DNA of 64,000 nt from Hirudinaria manillensis (Eukaryota; Annelida; Clitellata; Hirudinida; Hirudinidae): NCBI GenBank assembly GCA_034509925.1, contig CM067535.1:7200701-7264700 (forward strand). The letters run 5' to 3'. Positions 23,346 to 36,997 of the stretch are shown here, piece by piece (the first letter of the stretch is position 1; every line of letters begins with the position of its first letter). The position numbers were made by a program, and so were the translations under genes. The notes under the pieces were generated by a model, which was not told the DNA's origin, ran no database searches, and was given only the letters and a program-made list of their open reading frames with translations.

Positions 23346-26300
23346 ATGTGTGAGAAGCTTCAATCCCTCTTCCATCAGGACGAACCACTTCTAGATGCCA
23401 AACTCGACTGCTTGTACAATATGCATTTGAAAGGTGCTGGTGATGGATTTGTAGGGGACCTATTGTGTTCAAAAACAAGCACGAGCGATCATGCTGATAG
23501 AAGTTTTGAAAATCCTGATGAATCTCAGACTTCTGATGAATATCTAATCATAGATGAAGCAAATGAAACACAAGAAGAAAGTCATCTGGAAACATTCTTG
23601 GGGGAAGAGAATGGCAGGGAAGACCTTCCAGACCTTGACAATATCTCCAAGAATCACCATTCTAACGAAAGAAAAGCCACAGACGCAGATGCTCGCAATC
23701 TACAAACGTCATGTTCAAAGAAATTATCTGTACAGATCGACATGTCTTCGATAACATCTGTATTTCCTTCACTCTGCTCATCCCTTTATGACTGCAAATC
23801 TCTCTCCTCATCTGAAATTTCATCACCAAAACAGCAAAAAACAAAGCCGAGACTTCCTGGCAAAAACATTCCCCTCAGAAAATCTTCATCTGAGATTCAT
23901 TTGAAACCTGAGGAGGTTTATAAAGGTGAGAAGTTGGCAAGCTCTGAAGCATTTCTGATCTCTCATATTAATGTTTAACACTTCATTTAACTTATTTATT
24001 TTTTAATAAAAGCCATATGGTACCTCCAAAAGCATTTATTCTGTCTGAGTTCTTGTTTTGATTCAATTGGTAAAAGATCTGAGAGATATTCCGTAACATC
24101 AATGCTCTTGATGGTAATGAGTCATAACACTAATACATCAACTATCATATTCTAAAAGAACTTCTAAAAGAAGTTTTAGCCCAACTAGAATGGAATTATG
24201 GTCACATATGGAATAATAAACATGTTGTTAAAATTTTATTTCATGCGTTGTCTTCTTTCATTCTATATTTTCACCGAAGATCAAATCAACAAATGTTTAA
24301 TATTTTCAATAGATTCTATTTATTTTTTTTTGAGGCACCTAAAATCAAATTTTATCATTTGACAGATGTTGGCGTGGGGCTGCAAAACATGGGGAACACT
24401 TGTTTTGTAAACGCAACGCTCCAATGCCTCACGTATACGCCAATATTTTCCGACATTCTCCTTTCCTCCAGCGACACGTGTAAGTAAAATGCCTTATCAG
24501 TTGGTAGTTGGCAAAAACATACGGTCAAACTTTATCTTCTAGGCTTGATCGAAAGCAACTGTATCATATGCGAACTTACCAAACACATTAAGTCTTGTTT
24601 CCTCGGAGACAAAAAGGCCATCAAACCGAGCTCAATTCTGAAGATGCTGAAAGGTAACGTCAGTATTCGTGGTAGTGTAGTAGCGAACGTTATGCGTCAT
24701 GCTGCTACGATACATTCGAAGGCATTGCCCAACACATGAGGTGGGGGAGGCAAGAGGATGCACACGAGTTTCTTAGGTACCTCATGGATGCCCTTCACAA
24801 GTCTTGCATGTCAGGACATCAAAGGACAGACAGTCCGAGCGAGTCGATGATCCAAAGAATCTTCTCTGGGGAACTTCGAAGCCAAGGTAATGCATCATTC
24901 AATCTTTGATTTTATAGAGAAATACTGCCCTACTTTTGATTCATATTTGGCTGGCAGGTTAACGGGATTTTTTTTCAAAATTCAGTTATTTGCGAGGAAT
25001 GCGGTCACGAATCCGACACGTTTGATCCATTCCTTGACTTGTGCCTGGATGTCAAGAGTTCGACGAGCATCATAGAAGCCCTTCTCTCGTTCGTTAGATA
25101 TGAAACACTGGAGGGTGAAAATTCATATTTCTGTGCAAGGTTCGAAGCTTTAATTTAACCGATACCCGGTCGGAACACGAATTTCAATGGTGTTTCATTG
25201 TTCAGGTGTCAGAAAAATGTACGAGCCAAGAAACTTTTTACAGTGCACAAGCCACCAAACATCCTCACCATACAGCTAAAACGGTTGGGACTAATCATAT
25301 TATCACATCTGATGAAGTAATCAAGACGACAACTTTGTAAACCCTTAGCATGAATCAATCATAATACTGAGTTAATGTCACAAAGATCTTTTTGATTTTT
25401 TATCTTACAGATATGGAATGAGTGAAGGCAAAGTTACTCGCCACATAGACTTCCCGAACAAGCTCGACCTACAACCTTATATGAGCCACGGGTCTCCTCT
25501 GAAACCGTCAAATCCGGGAGAGAATCCGCACGACGATGCCGACGACGAGAAGCAAAAGAAAGAGAAAGTGGAGGATCCAAAGACATGCAGTTACAACTTG
25601 TATGCAGTACTTGTGCATGATGGCTACAGTACCAACTCTGGCCATTACTACTGCTACATTAAGACCAAGCAGGATGTATGGTACTGCATGAATGATCACA
25701 TGGTGAGGGTCCTTTTTGTAATTTCAGTGTTTTTTCCTAACAATTTTCTCAATAAACTTTTGAATGGCAGGTGAAAATGTCTTCACTCTCAGAAGTCTTA
25801 TCATCTGAAGCCTATCTCCTATTCTATTGTCAAGATCCAATAACATTTGGAGATGAGGTAAATTTGGCATGAAGATTGGCTCAGACAGTAAAAAGCAATG
25901 GTATGTAATGCTTCAAACTCAACTTGCATATGTCCAGAGAGCACCCTTGTTGTTCAAAACCAGTACAGAAGCATAAGATCAGCTAAAAAAAAGTGCATTG
26001 TGCCATTTTTGTGGGATCTAGCATTCTATGAATATCAAAACAAACAAATAATTGGTGATTTTATACAGCTTCCCTCTCTGGTTGCTTAAGACCACTTATC
26101 ACAGCTTGAAACACTTATATCCTACTTGTCCTTCTCAGTACTTGTGGCAAGCAGTAAATGCGTTGTGACCATCACCATCCATTTGGCCCATCTACACACC
26201 ACACTTGCAATTTAAATATATTAAATAATAACGTAAAGGCTCAGCTGTTTGTAGACCACTCTTATTTCTGTTTTTTGGATGTATAGATACTCTCATTTAG

Positions 26301-27806
26301 CCCATTGTTTAGGAAACATTTTGCCTAGTACTCATAACTGTACAAGTACATTGAAGTAATTTGAAAGGTGTTATTAAAGAGAAATTATTAAGGAAATATT
26401 TTGATCCAACTATTAAGACGTAATTGTCCAAATTCCAGATATCTCGTGATCTCATAAACACTTAACATGGCAAATCTTCATGATGCTCATTTTAAATGTT
26501 GCCATAACTCTCCAAATTGTGCCTTCAGGAAAAAACAAAATAAAAACTGCACAAATATCTTTCTGGCAAACTTAAAACAATAACTATCCTTATACCATTT
26601 TGGTAACTTTTTAAAAAGGACTTATCCAGGCTAAAAGTTGAGTTTATTTTCATTTAGTGTCCTCACAACAAACCCAAGTTCAAGATGCTATCAGTGTCAT
26701 CCTGCACCAATCTCAGTCTCAATTCGTCATTCAACACGACTTCGAGGGTCACTTGCAGGGGCGGCAGACTCCGCACTTCACCGCCGACAGTGCCTCTGGC
26801 CACGCAATCTGAAGCAAAGTCCATGAGGTCCTCTTGTCTCAATTCGTCGAAATCATTTTCTAAAGCTCTCAAGCACAGAACGAAGACTCCATCGAGATAC
26901 AGAATCAAAAGATTGAGGCTGAGCTCAGAAAAACTTGGCAGCTTGAGAAACGATTCGCTCATCCCTTCAACTAGTCAGAATCTCCCGTGTCTAAGCGATA
27001 ACAAAGCCACTGATAGCAAGGGAACCTCGCAAGAAGTAAAAGCAGAAGAGAGCACTTCTCCTTTGATCAAAATGAGGAGCATAACTGCTGCCAAGAAAAA
27101 CATCTGCAGACAGTCTTTGAAGCAAAGGGTTCAAGAAAAGACAAAATTTGCCAATATGCCAGAAAGTTTGTTAGAAATCTTAAAGCCACAGAAGATCAAG
27201 CAGACGTCATCCACAGAAGAACCCAATAAGCCATTCAAGATTCCCCTAAAAAAATCATCCAAGCTTTCCGAAGAATCTTCCAATCCGACGTTTCACACAA
27301 GCATCGCCAGGGACGACGCTGCGGACGAGGAAACGCTCAAAGACGGGGAAGCGGACCTCAATTCCATCCAGTTACAGCCAGCTAAAGGCATCCAGGCGAC
27401 AAAAGGTTGCACTCTTTCGCCCTCTGCGTCTTCACCGATGTCCTCTCCACCTTTAATGACCCAAAGCAAGACCACCATCCAATTGAGGCCTAGAAAAAGC
27501 AGGTCGGTCGTCGCGTCCCCGACTCCGGCCTCCTCTCCTCCGGACCCGGAATTCGCCCCCTCGTGTTCGACCGTCGCTCAATCGCCGATCAAAACGCATT
27601 CCGTGGGGCCCAGCGTCGAGCACCGCAAGTTCCGCAAGAGGAAACGAGGCGACCGGGAAAGCCCTCCCGAGTGCCGGACGCCGGGAAGGTCGCTCCGAAA
27701 AACGTCGAAGGCACCGTCGAATTCCATCCCGTGCATGGTAGCTCCGATAAAACTTCGCAAGGTGGCGGTGACTGAGGACGGAGAACATCTGTACAGGATT
27801 GTTTGA
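23346..27806 (+). CDS. USP36: USP36/USP42-type ubiquitin carboxyl-terminal hydrolase
   Basis: Nine exons: 23346-23925, 24366-24479, 24543-24653, 24722-24886, 24986-25139, 25206-25283, 25411-25702, 25771-25857 and 26658-27806; about 909 residues. It removes ubiquitin from substrates; USP36 is the nucleolar enzyme protecting rRNA-synthesis factors. The Cys box [17 protein letters not shown] (Cys codon 24401-24403), [15 protein letters not shown], two CxxC zinc pairs (CEEC; CARCQ), LTIQLKR, and the His box NSGHYYCY (His codon 25643-25645) with WYCMNDHMV are all present. A charged insertion ([15 protein letters not shown]) sits just before [12 protein letters not shown]. After the catalytic domain one 383-codon exon encodes a Ser/Lys/Arg/Pro-rich tail ending [10 protein letters not shown]. 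That tail joins in phase across an 800-bp intron, so I assign it here and not to a separate gene. USP36 versus USP42 cannot be decided. Confidence 0.93.
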
Positions 27807-28151
27807 ATTTTTCTTTCTTGCATTAAGTTATGCTCACCTGATTTGAGATTTAATGTATTTTTCGCAAAAAAAAAAAAAAAACTATTTACAAAAACGTTTA
27901 CGTTTCTTGTTTTTTAGGCCACGTTGCACGTTAAAGCAAAACTACCCACCGATAAGCAAAAGAACTACATGATTAAATCAAAGTAGAAATAAAAAGATTG
28001 AGAGACGATTAGTCCTAAAACATCGATTAGTACATGATCGGGAGAAAAGATGCGTTAAATCACGAGATGGATGTGAAATAATGACAAAATTTAGAAATAA
28101 CTTTTTACATCAAAGCTTCGTTTCGTGGACCACGAGCCCTCCCGACGTCCG
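27807..28151. other. Convergent 3' region USP36-like/VDAC
   Basis: A 345-bp stretch between stop codons with a poly-A run near 27866-27881 and AATAAA near 27988 for the plus-strand transcript. Nothing else is seen. Confidence 0.6.
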
Positions 28152-30370
28152 TCAGACTTTTACCTGGAGTCCGACCCCAAACTTGTGGTCGTTCACTGAT
28201 TTCCTGTCCCCCTCCAAGAGCGTCGAGAGAGTCAAAGTGATGTCTGACGGAGACAATAAATGACAATAAGACAAATGACAACAAACATTCCAAAATAAAA
28301 ACACTTTAGCCGTTTTCACCTTTGCAGAGCTCCAGTTGATATGATAATGCCACTTGCTGGAGGCTAGTCACTTTGGCCTGAACAAAGGGCATCGAATATA
28401 GACATCTTAGATTTTTGTTTGATCAAATTAGGTATTTGTTACATTTTGGTAACTAATTTAAATAAACCCATGGGTAAGATTGACCTACCCTGAAGACTCC
28501 GCTGTCCGTGGCATACTTGCCTCCGACGACGAATTTGGCCTCGTTGGAAATGCTTGACCAGTTTGCAACCACTGCCATTTTCAGGTTTTTATTGATCTTC
28601 TGGTAAAGAGAACCTTCAAACTCTGTGCCATCAGTCCTGTTGAGGAGAATATGTATTGACAAGAATTTACATATATTTGAGTATCAATAAATGTTGATTG
28701 GGTTGAACATATTTTATTCTTAAAATTGGATTTGTATTTGTAATCATTATTTATAATGTTTATATTTATTTGTAATAATTATTTATAATATTTTAATAAA
28801 GAATGATTAACTAATGGGACAGCAGAAGGAAATTAAGCTTAGTTTTAAAGTCTGTAATCAACACAAGCTGTCAACAATGACAAAAGCTATAAAAGAAAAA
28901 AGAAAACTCACATGGAGGACATTATGGTAATATCATCATTCTTGTAGCCAAAGGCCAAGTTCTTGTAATAAATGGATGGCTCTGAGCTGATTTCAGATCG
29001 GACCTGAGCACCAGCTATCCACCCGTTGTGACTTAACAAAAGGTCAAAATCTCTGACTATATTATCACATCATAATTACTAATTAATTGATTAACTAAAT
29101 TAAGGATTAAATCATGAATCACGTATGATGGGAAAATGTTTAATTTCAAGAATATTTGTGTTATCGGATTAAATTTGAAATACGAGGCATAATTGATAGT
29201 TATATTACTTCTTATTCCATATGACATCATCATAACATCAAGTAATTTAGATTTAAATTCATGGCATCATTAAAGAAATGTTTAATTTAATAGATAATTA
29301 ATAAATAATTTAATTTATTAACCACAAAAAAATGTTGTTAAAATTTAGCTGGTTTGAAAAATAAACAAAAATTCAATCGCCCTGTTCATTTCTAAATACC
29401 TTAATACCTTAACCATGACTTGGGCACAAAATCCAAAAATTGCAAAAAATAACAAGATATGAATTTAAATAAATTCTAACCATGCCACACCAGCAGCTGA
29501 AATGTAAGGTCTGGCAAAGTCAAAGTCAACGTCGAATGTGAAATGCAGTCGCTTTGTTTTATAAGCGGCCCCCAAAGCTGCTGTTTTTTTTCTTAAAAAA
29601 GTATTTAAAGGTATTACAGTCTTAAATTGAGTGAAATGCTAGAACTCTGTCATGCTAAGCCAGAATTTTTTTAGCTATTTTCCTTTATGGTTAATTCATT
29701 AATTCGAAAAGACATATTCAACTTGGCACTAATTTTAAAGAAAGAAAATTTATTTGAAGACTGACTATTCAGACAATTCAAAATTAAATTGCTTGTATTC
29801 AACCAACAATAACTAACAGTAACTAACCCAATGTGTGGTACCAAAAGTGTCTCAAATGATAGTTTTAAACCATCCAGAACCTGATCTTTGATGGTTAGGG
29901 AACATTTGTTCTGCCCATCAGTGTTGCAATGGGTTAACAACTTCATCCCTAAAATGAAGTATGCAATTTAAAATTCGTAAATATATACTAAATTGTCCTC
30001 AGCACGAACAAATAAAACTAATTAATAACCATGTTCTTTGCTCTTGTATTTGATTCCAAGGTTTCCCCAAAAACTTTTTGTTTCATGATTTGAGATGCAA
30101 GAGGTGACAAATTTCAAGCCATCTGCTTTTGATTTCCAGTCGATTTTGAACAATCCGTAATCTGTCAAAGTCGATTTTAGAACGTTTATTAGTCAATTAT
30201 ACAATATAAGGCCAGAAGGGCCTTCCATTTTTCAGGAATTTCAAATTATTGGCCTCAATAACACTTTGTGAAAAATAAAACTGTTATTAAACTGAATGAT
30301 CCATACTATATCCTTTTGTAAGTAATTCGTGTGCAGATTCACTCAAATCCAAGTAAGATGGAGGCGACAT
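28152..30370 (-). CDS. VDAC: Voltage-dependent anion channel (mitochondrial porin)
   Basis: Eight minus-strand exons: 30307-30370, 30030-30161, 29828-29948, 29481-29591, 28912-29031, 28489-28636, 28320-28377 and 28152-28243; 281 residues (family 280-285). VDAC is the 19-stranded beta-barrel of the mitochondrial outer membrane that passes ATP, ADP and metabolites. The start MSPPSYLDLSESAHELLTKGY matches the N-terminal helix. Further blocks are DQVLDGLKLSFETLL, KRLHFTFDVDFD, GWIAGAQ, TDGTEFEGSLYQKIN and the last strands TLTLSTLLEGD and HKFGVGLQVKV. The C-terminus lacks the usual Phe-Gln-Ala. The gene is divergent from TIMM10. Confidence 0.96.
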
Positions 30371-31785
30371 CGTTAAACCGAAACAACCCCGCACCGGCGG
30401 ATCGACGATCGCAATATCATTAAAATTGGCATGAATTTTACATTTAAAGATAGATTAAGATCTGTGCAAATATCCCAAATATTATTAGCGTACTTATAGT
30501 ATCAAGTAGACTGGATTATGTTTCTATGATTTGATAAAATTCAAAAATTTAGAAGAGATGAATTCCCCAAGCAATTAAAAAAATTGTGTGACGTTTATTA
30601 TCTATATCTATACAATAAACGTGTCCAGAAAACTGCGATTGCAGTCGCCGTTCATCCATTTGCAGTAGCCAGTCCGTAGGTCGGACATCAACAGCGGTTT
30701 TTCACCCGAAATATGCAAAGGCTTTCGTAAGAGCTCATTAATTTCTGGAGCTCTTCGTAGATTATCTTGAGACACATTTCTCCAGATAAATGTCACAAAA
30801 CAAAGTCAAATGGTTGCGACTCTTCGCATACATCGCACTTAAACAATAGTGGTAACAATTAAGACTGGAAAATAGGGGGGGGGATAATCTTTAAATTTAA
30901 TGCTCATTTCCAATCTTGACTCAGGCAAAAATTCTATTTCCGTCGATCTCTAGTACGAGATCTAACGTGTGCCCCGCAATAACAGATATAATATTTTGAT
31001 GGAGGCACATACTGGAAGGACTCATATGTAGAACTATGGATAGAATATTCTCTGGAAACCAAGAGGGAAGTTAAGCATTAAATTTGAAGATTATATCTGC
31101 CTTTTCCCTCAGCCATTAAACAATTAAAATTCTTTCTTTTCCTCTAGATCATTTGCCAAGGCTGGAAATGATCTTTCTGACACACCTTGCCGGAGGAGAG
31201 AGGGATGATTAGAGTGACGTATTATCGGGCGCTTCGTCAGTATAATTTGATTTCCCTCACTAGGCCTCTAGTCAAATAGCCAACAAACAGCCAAAATATT
31301 AGATTTTGAAGTTTTAGAATATCTTTATTCATTATTGAGTTTGAGTTGTAAAATTTCAAGGAGTGAAACAATGTAAATATCCTATAGGAAGGTTCCTTCT
31401 AAACATATATTTCCCTGTTCGACTACGACCGAATCTGGATGCCCTGCGGAGAATTATTCTGGATTAGCCCTTATTTAACATGATTGTGAAAAGTGTCAAA
31501 CCATTGAAAACGTGAAGTAACCCAATATTTAAGACGAATGCTGTCTGCTACTTTAATAAAATTTGTTTTTAATTGATCACACATATCTTCAAAATTTCAG
31601 TTAAAATTTAATATCAGTATTATAATGTTATGACTATGCAAACTTGCTGACATTGAGATTGCGAGCGAAAATTTGTTTTTAAGGACCGCCCTTAACGCCC
31701 ATTGTAAGATTGTAGATCGTTTGTGCTTTTTAACGAAAAGGTTTGTCACATTTTAACATTAACTATTTTAGCAATTTCATCAACG
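30371..31785. promoter_or_regulatory. Divergent region VDAC/TIMM10
   Basis: About 1.4 kb between the start codons of two mitochondrial membrane-protein genes. Apart from the minus-strand open frame at 30608-30853 it shows no coding pattern I recognise. Confidence 0.45.
30608..30853 (-). CDS. Unrecognised small open frame (possible exon)
   Basis: About 80 codons remain open on the minus strand before the stop. A Met-initiated part of 62 codons begins at 30796. Upstream in the same frame is KCDVCEESQPFDF, and the C-terminal part reads TGYCKWMNGDC. The mix of Cys pairs, Trp and charged residues is less repetitive than most non-coding frames here, so it may be a terminal exon of an unannotated small gene. 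I do not recognise the family, and chance is a serious alternative. Confidence 0.2.
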
Positions 31786-32389
31786 ATGGCCAACCTCTCA
31801 CACGAAGAACAATTGAAAATTATTTCCGAATTGGAGATAGAGATGATGGCTGATATGTTTGCCAGGTTTATATTTTATTTTGTTAGCAAGTTTGGTTTGA
31901 TTTTAATGTTTCTCCATGTTGTGTGATCAATCTAACTGTTATTAATATTGGATTAAAGTAACGAAGGATTGTTGGCTATTTGATTAGAGGATATACATCA
32001 ATTGAAGCCTTTGATGTGATTGTGAATTAAGGATTGAAAAGATATTTATTAATTATATATTTCAATTGTTATCAATGCTTCAAGTACAAAAATAATTACT
32101 ACTTATGTAATATGCTTACTTTTCCACATTGTTTCCAAAATGGATATTTAAATTCCTGTCTTTAACCAGTTGCTCGTACTTATACAGGATGTCTGAAGCA
32201 TGTAAAACAAAGTGCGTCCCTCCAAAATATAAAGAAACAGAGCTGAGCAAAGGAGAAGGTGTATGCCTTGACAGATGTGTTGCGAAATATATGGAAATCC
32301 ATGAACGAGTTGGCAAAAAACTAACTAATGCCACGATGCAAAATCAAGAAGCTGCTCAGAAAATTCAAGGAGCTAATGTCCAAAAATAA
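31786..32389 (+). CDS. TIMM10: Mitochondrial import chaperone Tim10
   Basis: Two exons, 31786-31865 and 32188-32389, encode 93 residues. Tim10 forms a hexamer with Tim9 in the intermembrane space and carries hydrophobic precursors to the inner-membrane TIM22 complex and to the outer membrane. The segments [37 protein letters not shown] and [12 protein letters not shown] match the family. The twin CX3C motif (CKTKC and CLDRC) is intact, so the Mia40-dependent disulfides can form. An in-frame Met at 31723 would add 21 residues, but 31786 matches the normal N-terminus. The TAA stop overlaps an AATAAA at 32385-32390. Confidence 0.97.
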
Positions 32390-33495
32390 AACTGTTCCAA
32401 TTATGGTGTGTTATCTCATGGAGTCTCCAGATCAGTTCTATTCTTAACTTTGTTTTGCTTTGAAGCATTTTGTTCTACATATTTTTAAGAATTGGGGTCT
32501 TAGTAAACATATCAGCTTCTGAGAAAAGTTAAGCACAGGACATCTTAGTAATAATAAATTAGTAGTAATAAGTAATTATAATAATAGTGATATGGTAGCA
32601 TTATTTCTAATAATGATTTGTAGAATAATTCTTTGAAAATGAGATAAATGTCTAAATTCTAAATATCTTGATGCTGATGATGTTAGATGAATTTGAGGGA
32701 CCAGCACTAAATCAATCAAGCTTTCCTTAGCGTGAAGATGTTGGTAAATTACAGAGTCCTGCACCCAGGGTCACTTACCTATGAACTCTGCATTGGTTTC
32801 CCAAGCAACCAACATTGGGAATCCGAAATATATATGGCTTACATCAGAGCTTTGAACTTTTAAGATGAATGCAATGAAGGAGTTTGGAGATTTCAAGTTA
32901 ACATTGATGGGGTTTTTTAAAGTCTCTAGCTATTATTTCTACATTGAGATAAGTCTTGATAAATATATCGTGAATAAGCACAAATGCCTAGGGAGCGACG
33001 GATAGATTATATATAAAATGAGATATCCAGTACAAATCCTTTGCTCTGCATCCTTGTAGACATTTGACCATAGTTGTGTCGTCATATATGACTTGGGGCA
33101 TAGTTGGTTAAGATTCATGGAAAAGGCCTTTATCCTGGCATCGTTCCAATTTGTATCGGCAACTGCTAATGCATGACATTTCAGTGATGGGCACATTGGA
33201 AGCTCCTCTAAGCAGTAACTTCATTTTGCAATGAAAATTTTGGTTAAACATCTGACCCATAGCAGATGTAAATCAATAGTAACGAATTTTTGAATCGTTA
33301 AGAACACATCTTGCGGAATGCTGATATTTGTAGTCATACAATACGGGTAAGAGGGAACATGATGTTGATATCCACTTTCATACATTTGCTTCAAAACAAA
33401 CGAAATAAGAAACTTTTGTTGAAGCATTTTATTCTCAACGTGAAAACAAAGTTTAATCAATTTAAGCCAAGAATAATAATTCTTAATGCATCAAT
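32390..33495. other. Convergent region TIMM10/protease
   Basis: About 1.1 kb of AT-rich sequence. An open frame on minus at 32939-33196 (85 codons, with CPSLKCHALAVADTNW near its start) is noted but matches no family I know and lacks clear splice partners. Confidence 0.4.
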
Positions 33496-35767
<2,272 letters not shown>

Positions 35768-36997
35768 CTTGCAGACAGAAGTCAAGATTGCCACAATTCA
35801 TTCGCTAAAATCTGAGTCATTTATACTCTCCTTATCACCCGATATGAATTTCTATCGGTTTGGATTTAGTTATCACAAAAGGGTAAAAGGTTATCGGTTC
35901 ATTGTCTTCAAATGATTAGGAACTAATCTTTTCAGTGCTTTTTAACGCCTCTATTGAACAGAAATAGGGATGAGGGCATTTTGAATTCATTAGATAAGAT
36001 TATTTCTAAAATGCGTTTTATTTTTGGGAATAACGACTTTTCATCGACGCTTCATCAGGACAGCATGGATTTTAAAATGTGCCGAGGTTGGAGGGAAAGC
36101 ATATTTTATTATGCATCACAATATAATATAAACGTTATTTGGTCGGCGATGAACTTTTTTTGCTTTTCACATCCACAAGTCATTCGAGGGAAAATCTGAA
36201 GGAGCCGCAGCTTGTTCCCCGTGATTTTCATCCAAGTGTACTCTTTCCTTAGGTTGGAAAGAATTTTGGACGAGAAGCTGGACAAAAAAAATAGTGAAAC
36301 AATTTCTCTATTCTTTTAACCGTCTTTCCTCTCGATATCTTTTCATTTAAAAGAATGTTCCGTGATCCTATACGTACCAGTGTCTTGCATTTACACTTCA
36401 TATTTCCTGTACGCGGCAGAACTTAGTTTATTATGTTTGCTTTGACAATGTATGTTTTTGAAAGGATGTGGAATAGAGCAAACACAACAAACTTTTTTGA
36501 GCAGAGTTTCATTTCTCACTTTGAAGTCTGTTATTCATGGCATAACGTTTAGCTTTTGATTATTCACAATTGCACTTACAATAAATTCGTGTAACCTCTA
36601 AAGTGTGTCATATACAACATCAAAATGTCAACCTGGTTATAGTCGCATTTTCTAAATAAAATTAATAACGTACTTTTAATTTAAAGTTTCATCATGTGTG
36701 TGTTTTATGTTCAAATAAATCGTAATATCAAACCAACTCTGTTGCCCGGTGCACTGCGAATAAGTTCACGCGGGTCAAACAGTCGTGACAAATGTTTAGG
36801 AAATCACCGTAGGTCGTTATGAACTTTTTTGTGTTATTAAGGTCGCCCTGTATTCGAACGGCAAAATTTTATACTTTGACAAAAGCTAATTCCAACATAA
36901 CGACATGCAGATACTATTCAAAGGACGGCAAGTTTACTGAATTAAATTAAGTTAGTTAAGTAATGTGTCCTCTTTGTGACAATTTGCTTTAATTTAG
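35768..36997. promoter_or_regulatory. Divergent region protease/VWA8
   Basis: About 1.2 kb. It should hold the protease promoter and the first exon of VWA8 with its mitochondrial presequence. I could not find an ATG exon ending in the required phase (one extra base before GT), so VWA8 exon 1 is unresolved. Confidence 0.4.

Noticed and set aside
26685-27806. Separate basic-protein gene of 373 codons
   Set aside because: An acceptor at 26655-26657 joins it in phase to the USP catalytic exons, with no independent promoter or stop between, so it is treated as the USP tail.
27293-27823. Several minus-strand frames opposite the USP tail exon
   Set aside because: They are shadows on a GC-richer coding exon; no splice partners or motifs.
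32939-33196. 85-codon minus-strand open frame between TIMM10 and the protease
   Set aside because: Its N-terminal half looks non-repetitive, but I could not find a family match or consistent splice sites; kept only as a note.
35954-36199. 81-codon open frame upstream of VWA8
   Set aside because: No motif, and it does not supply the phase needed for VWA8 exon 1.
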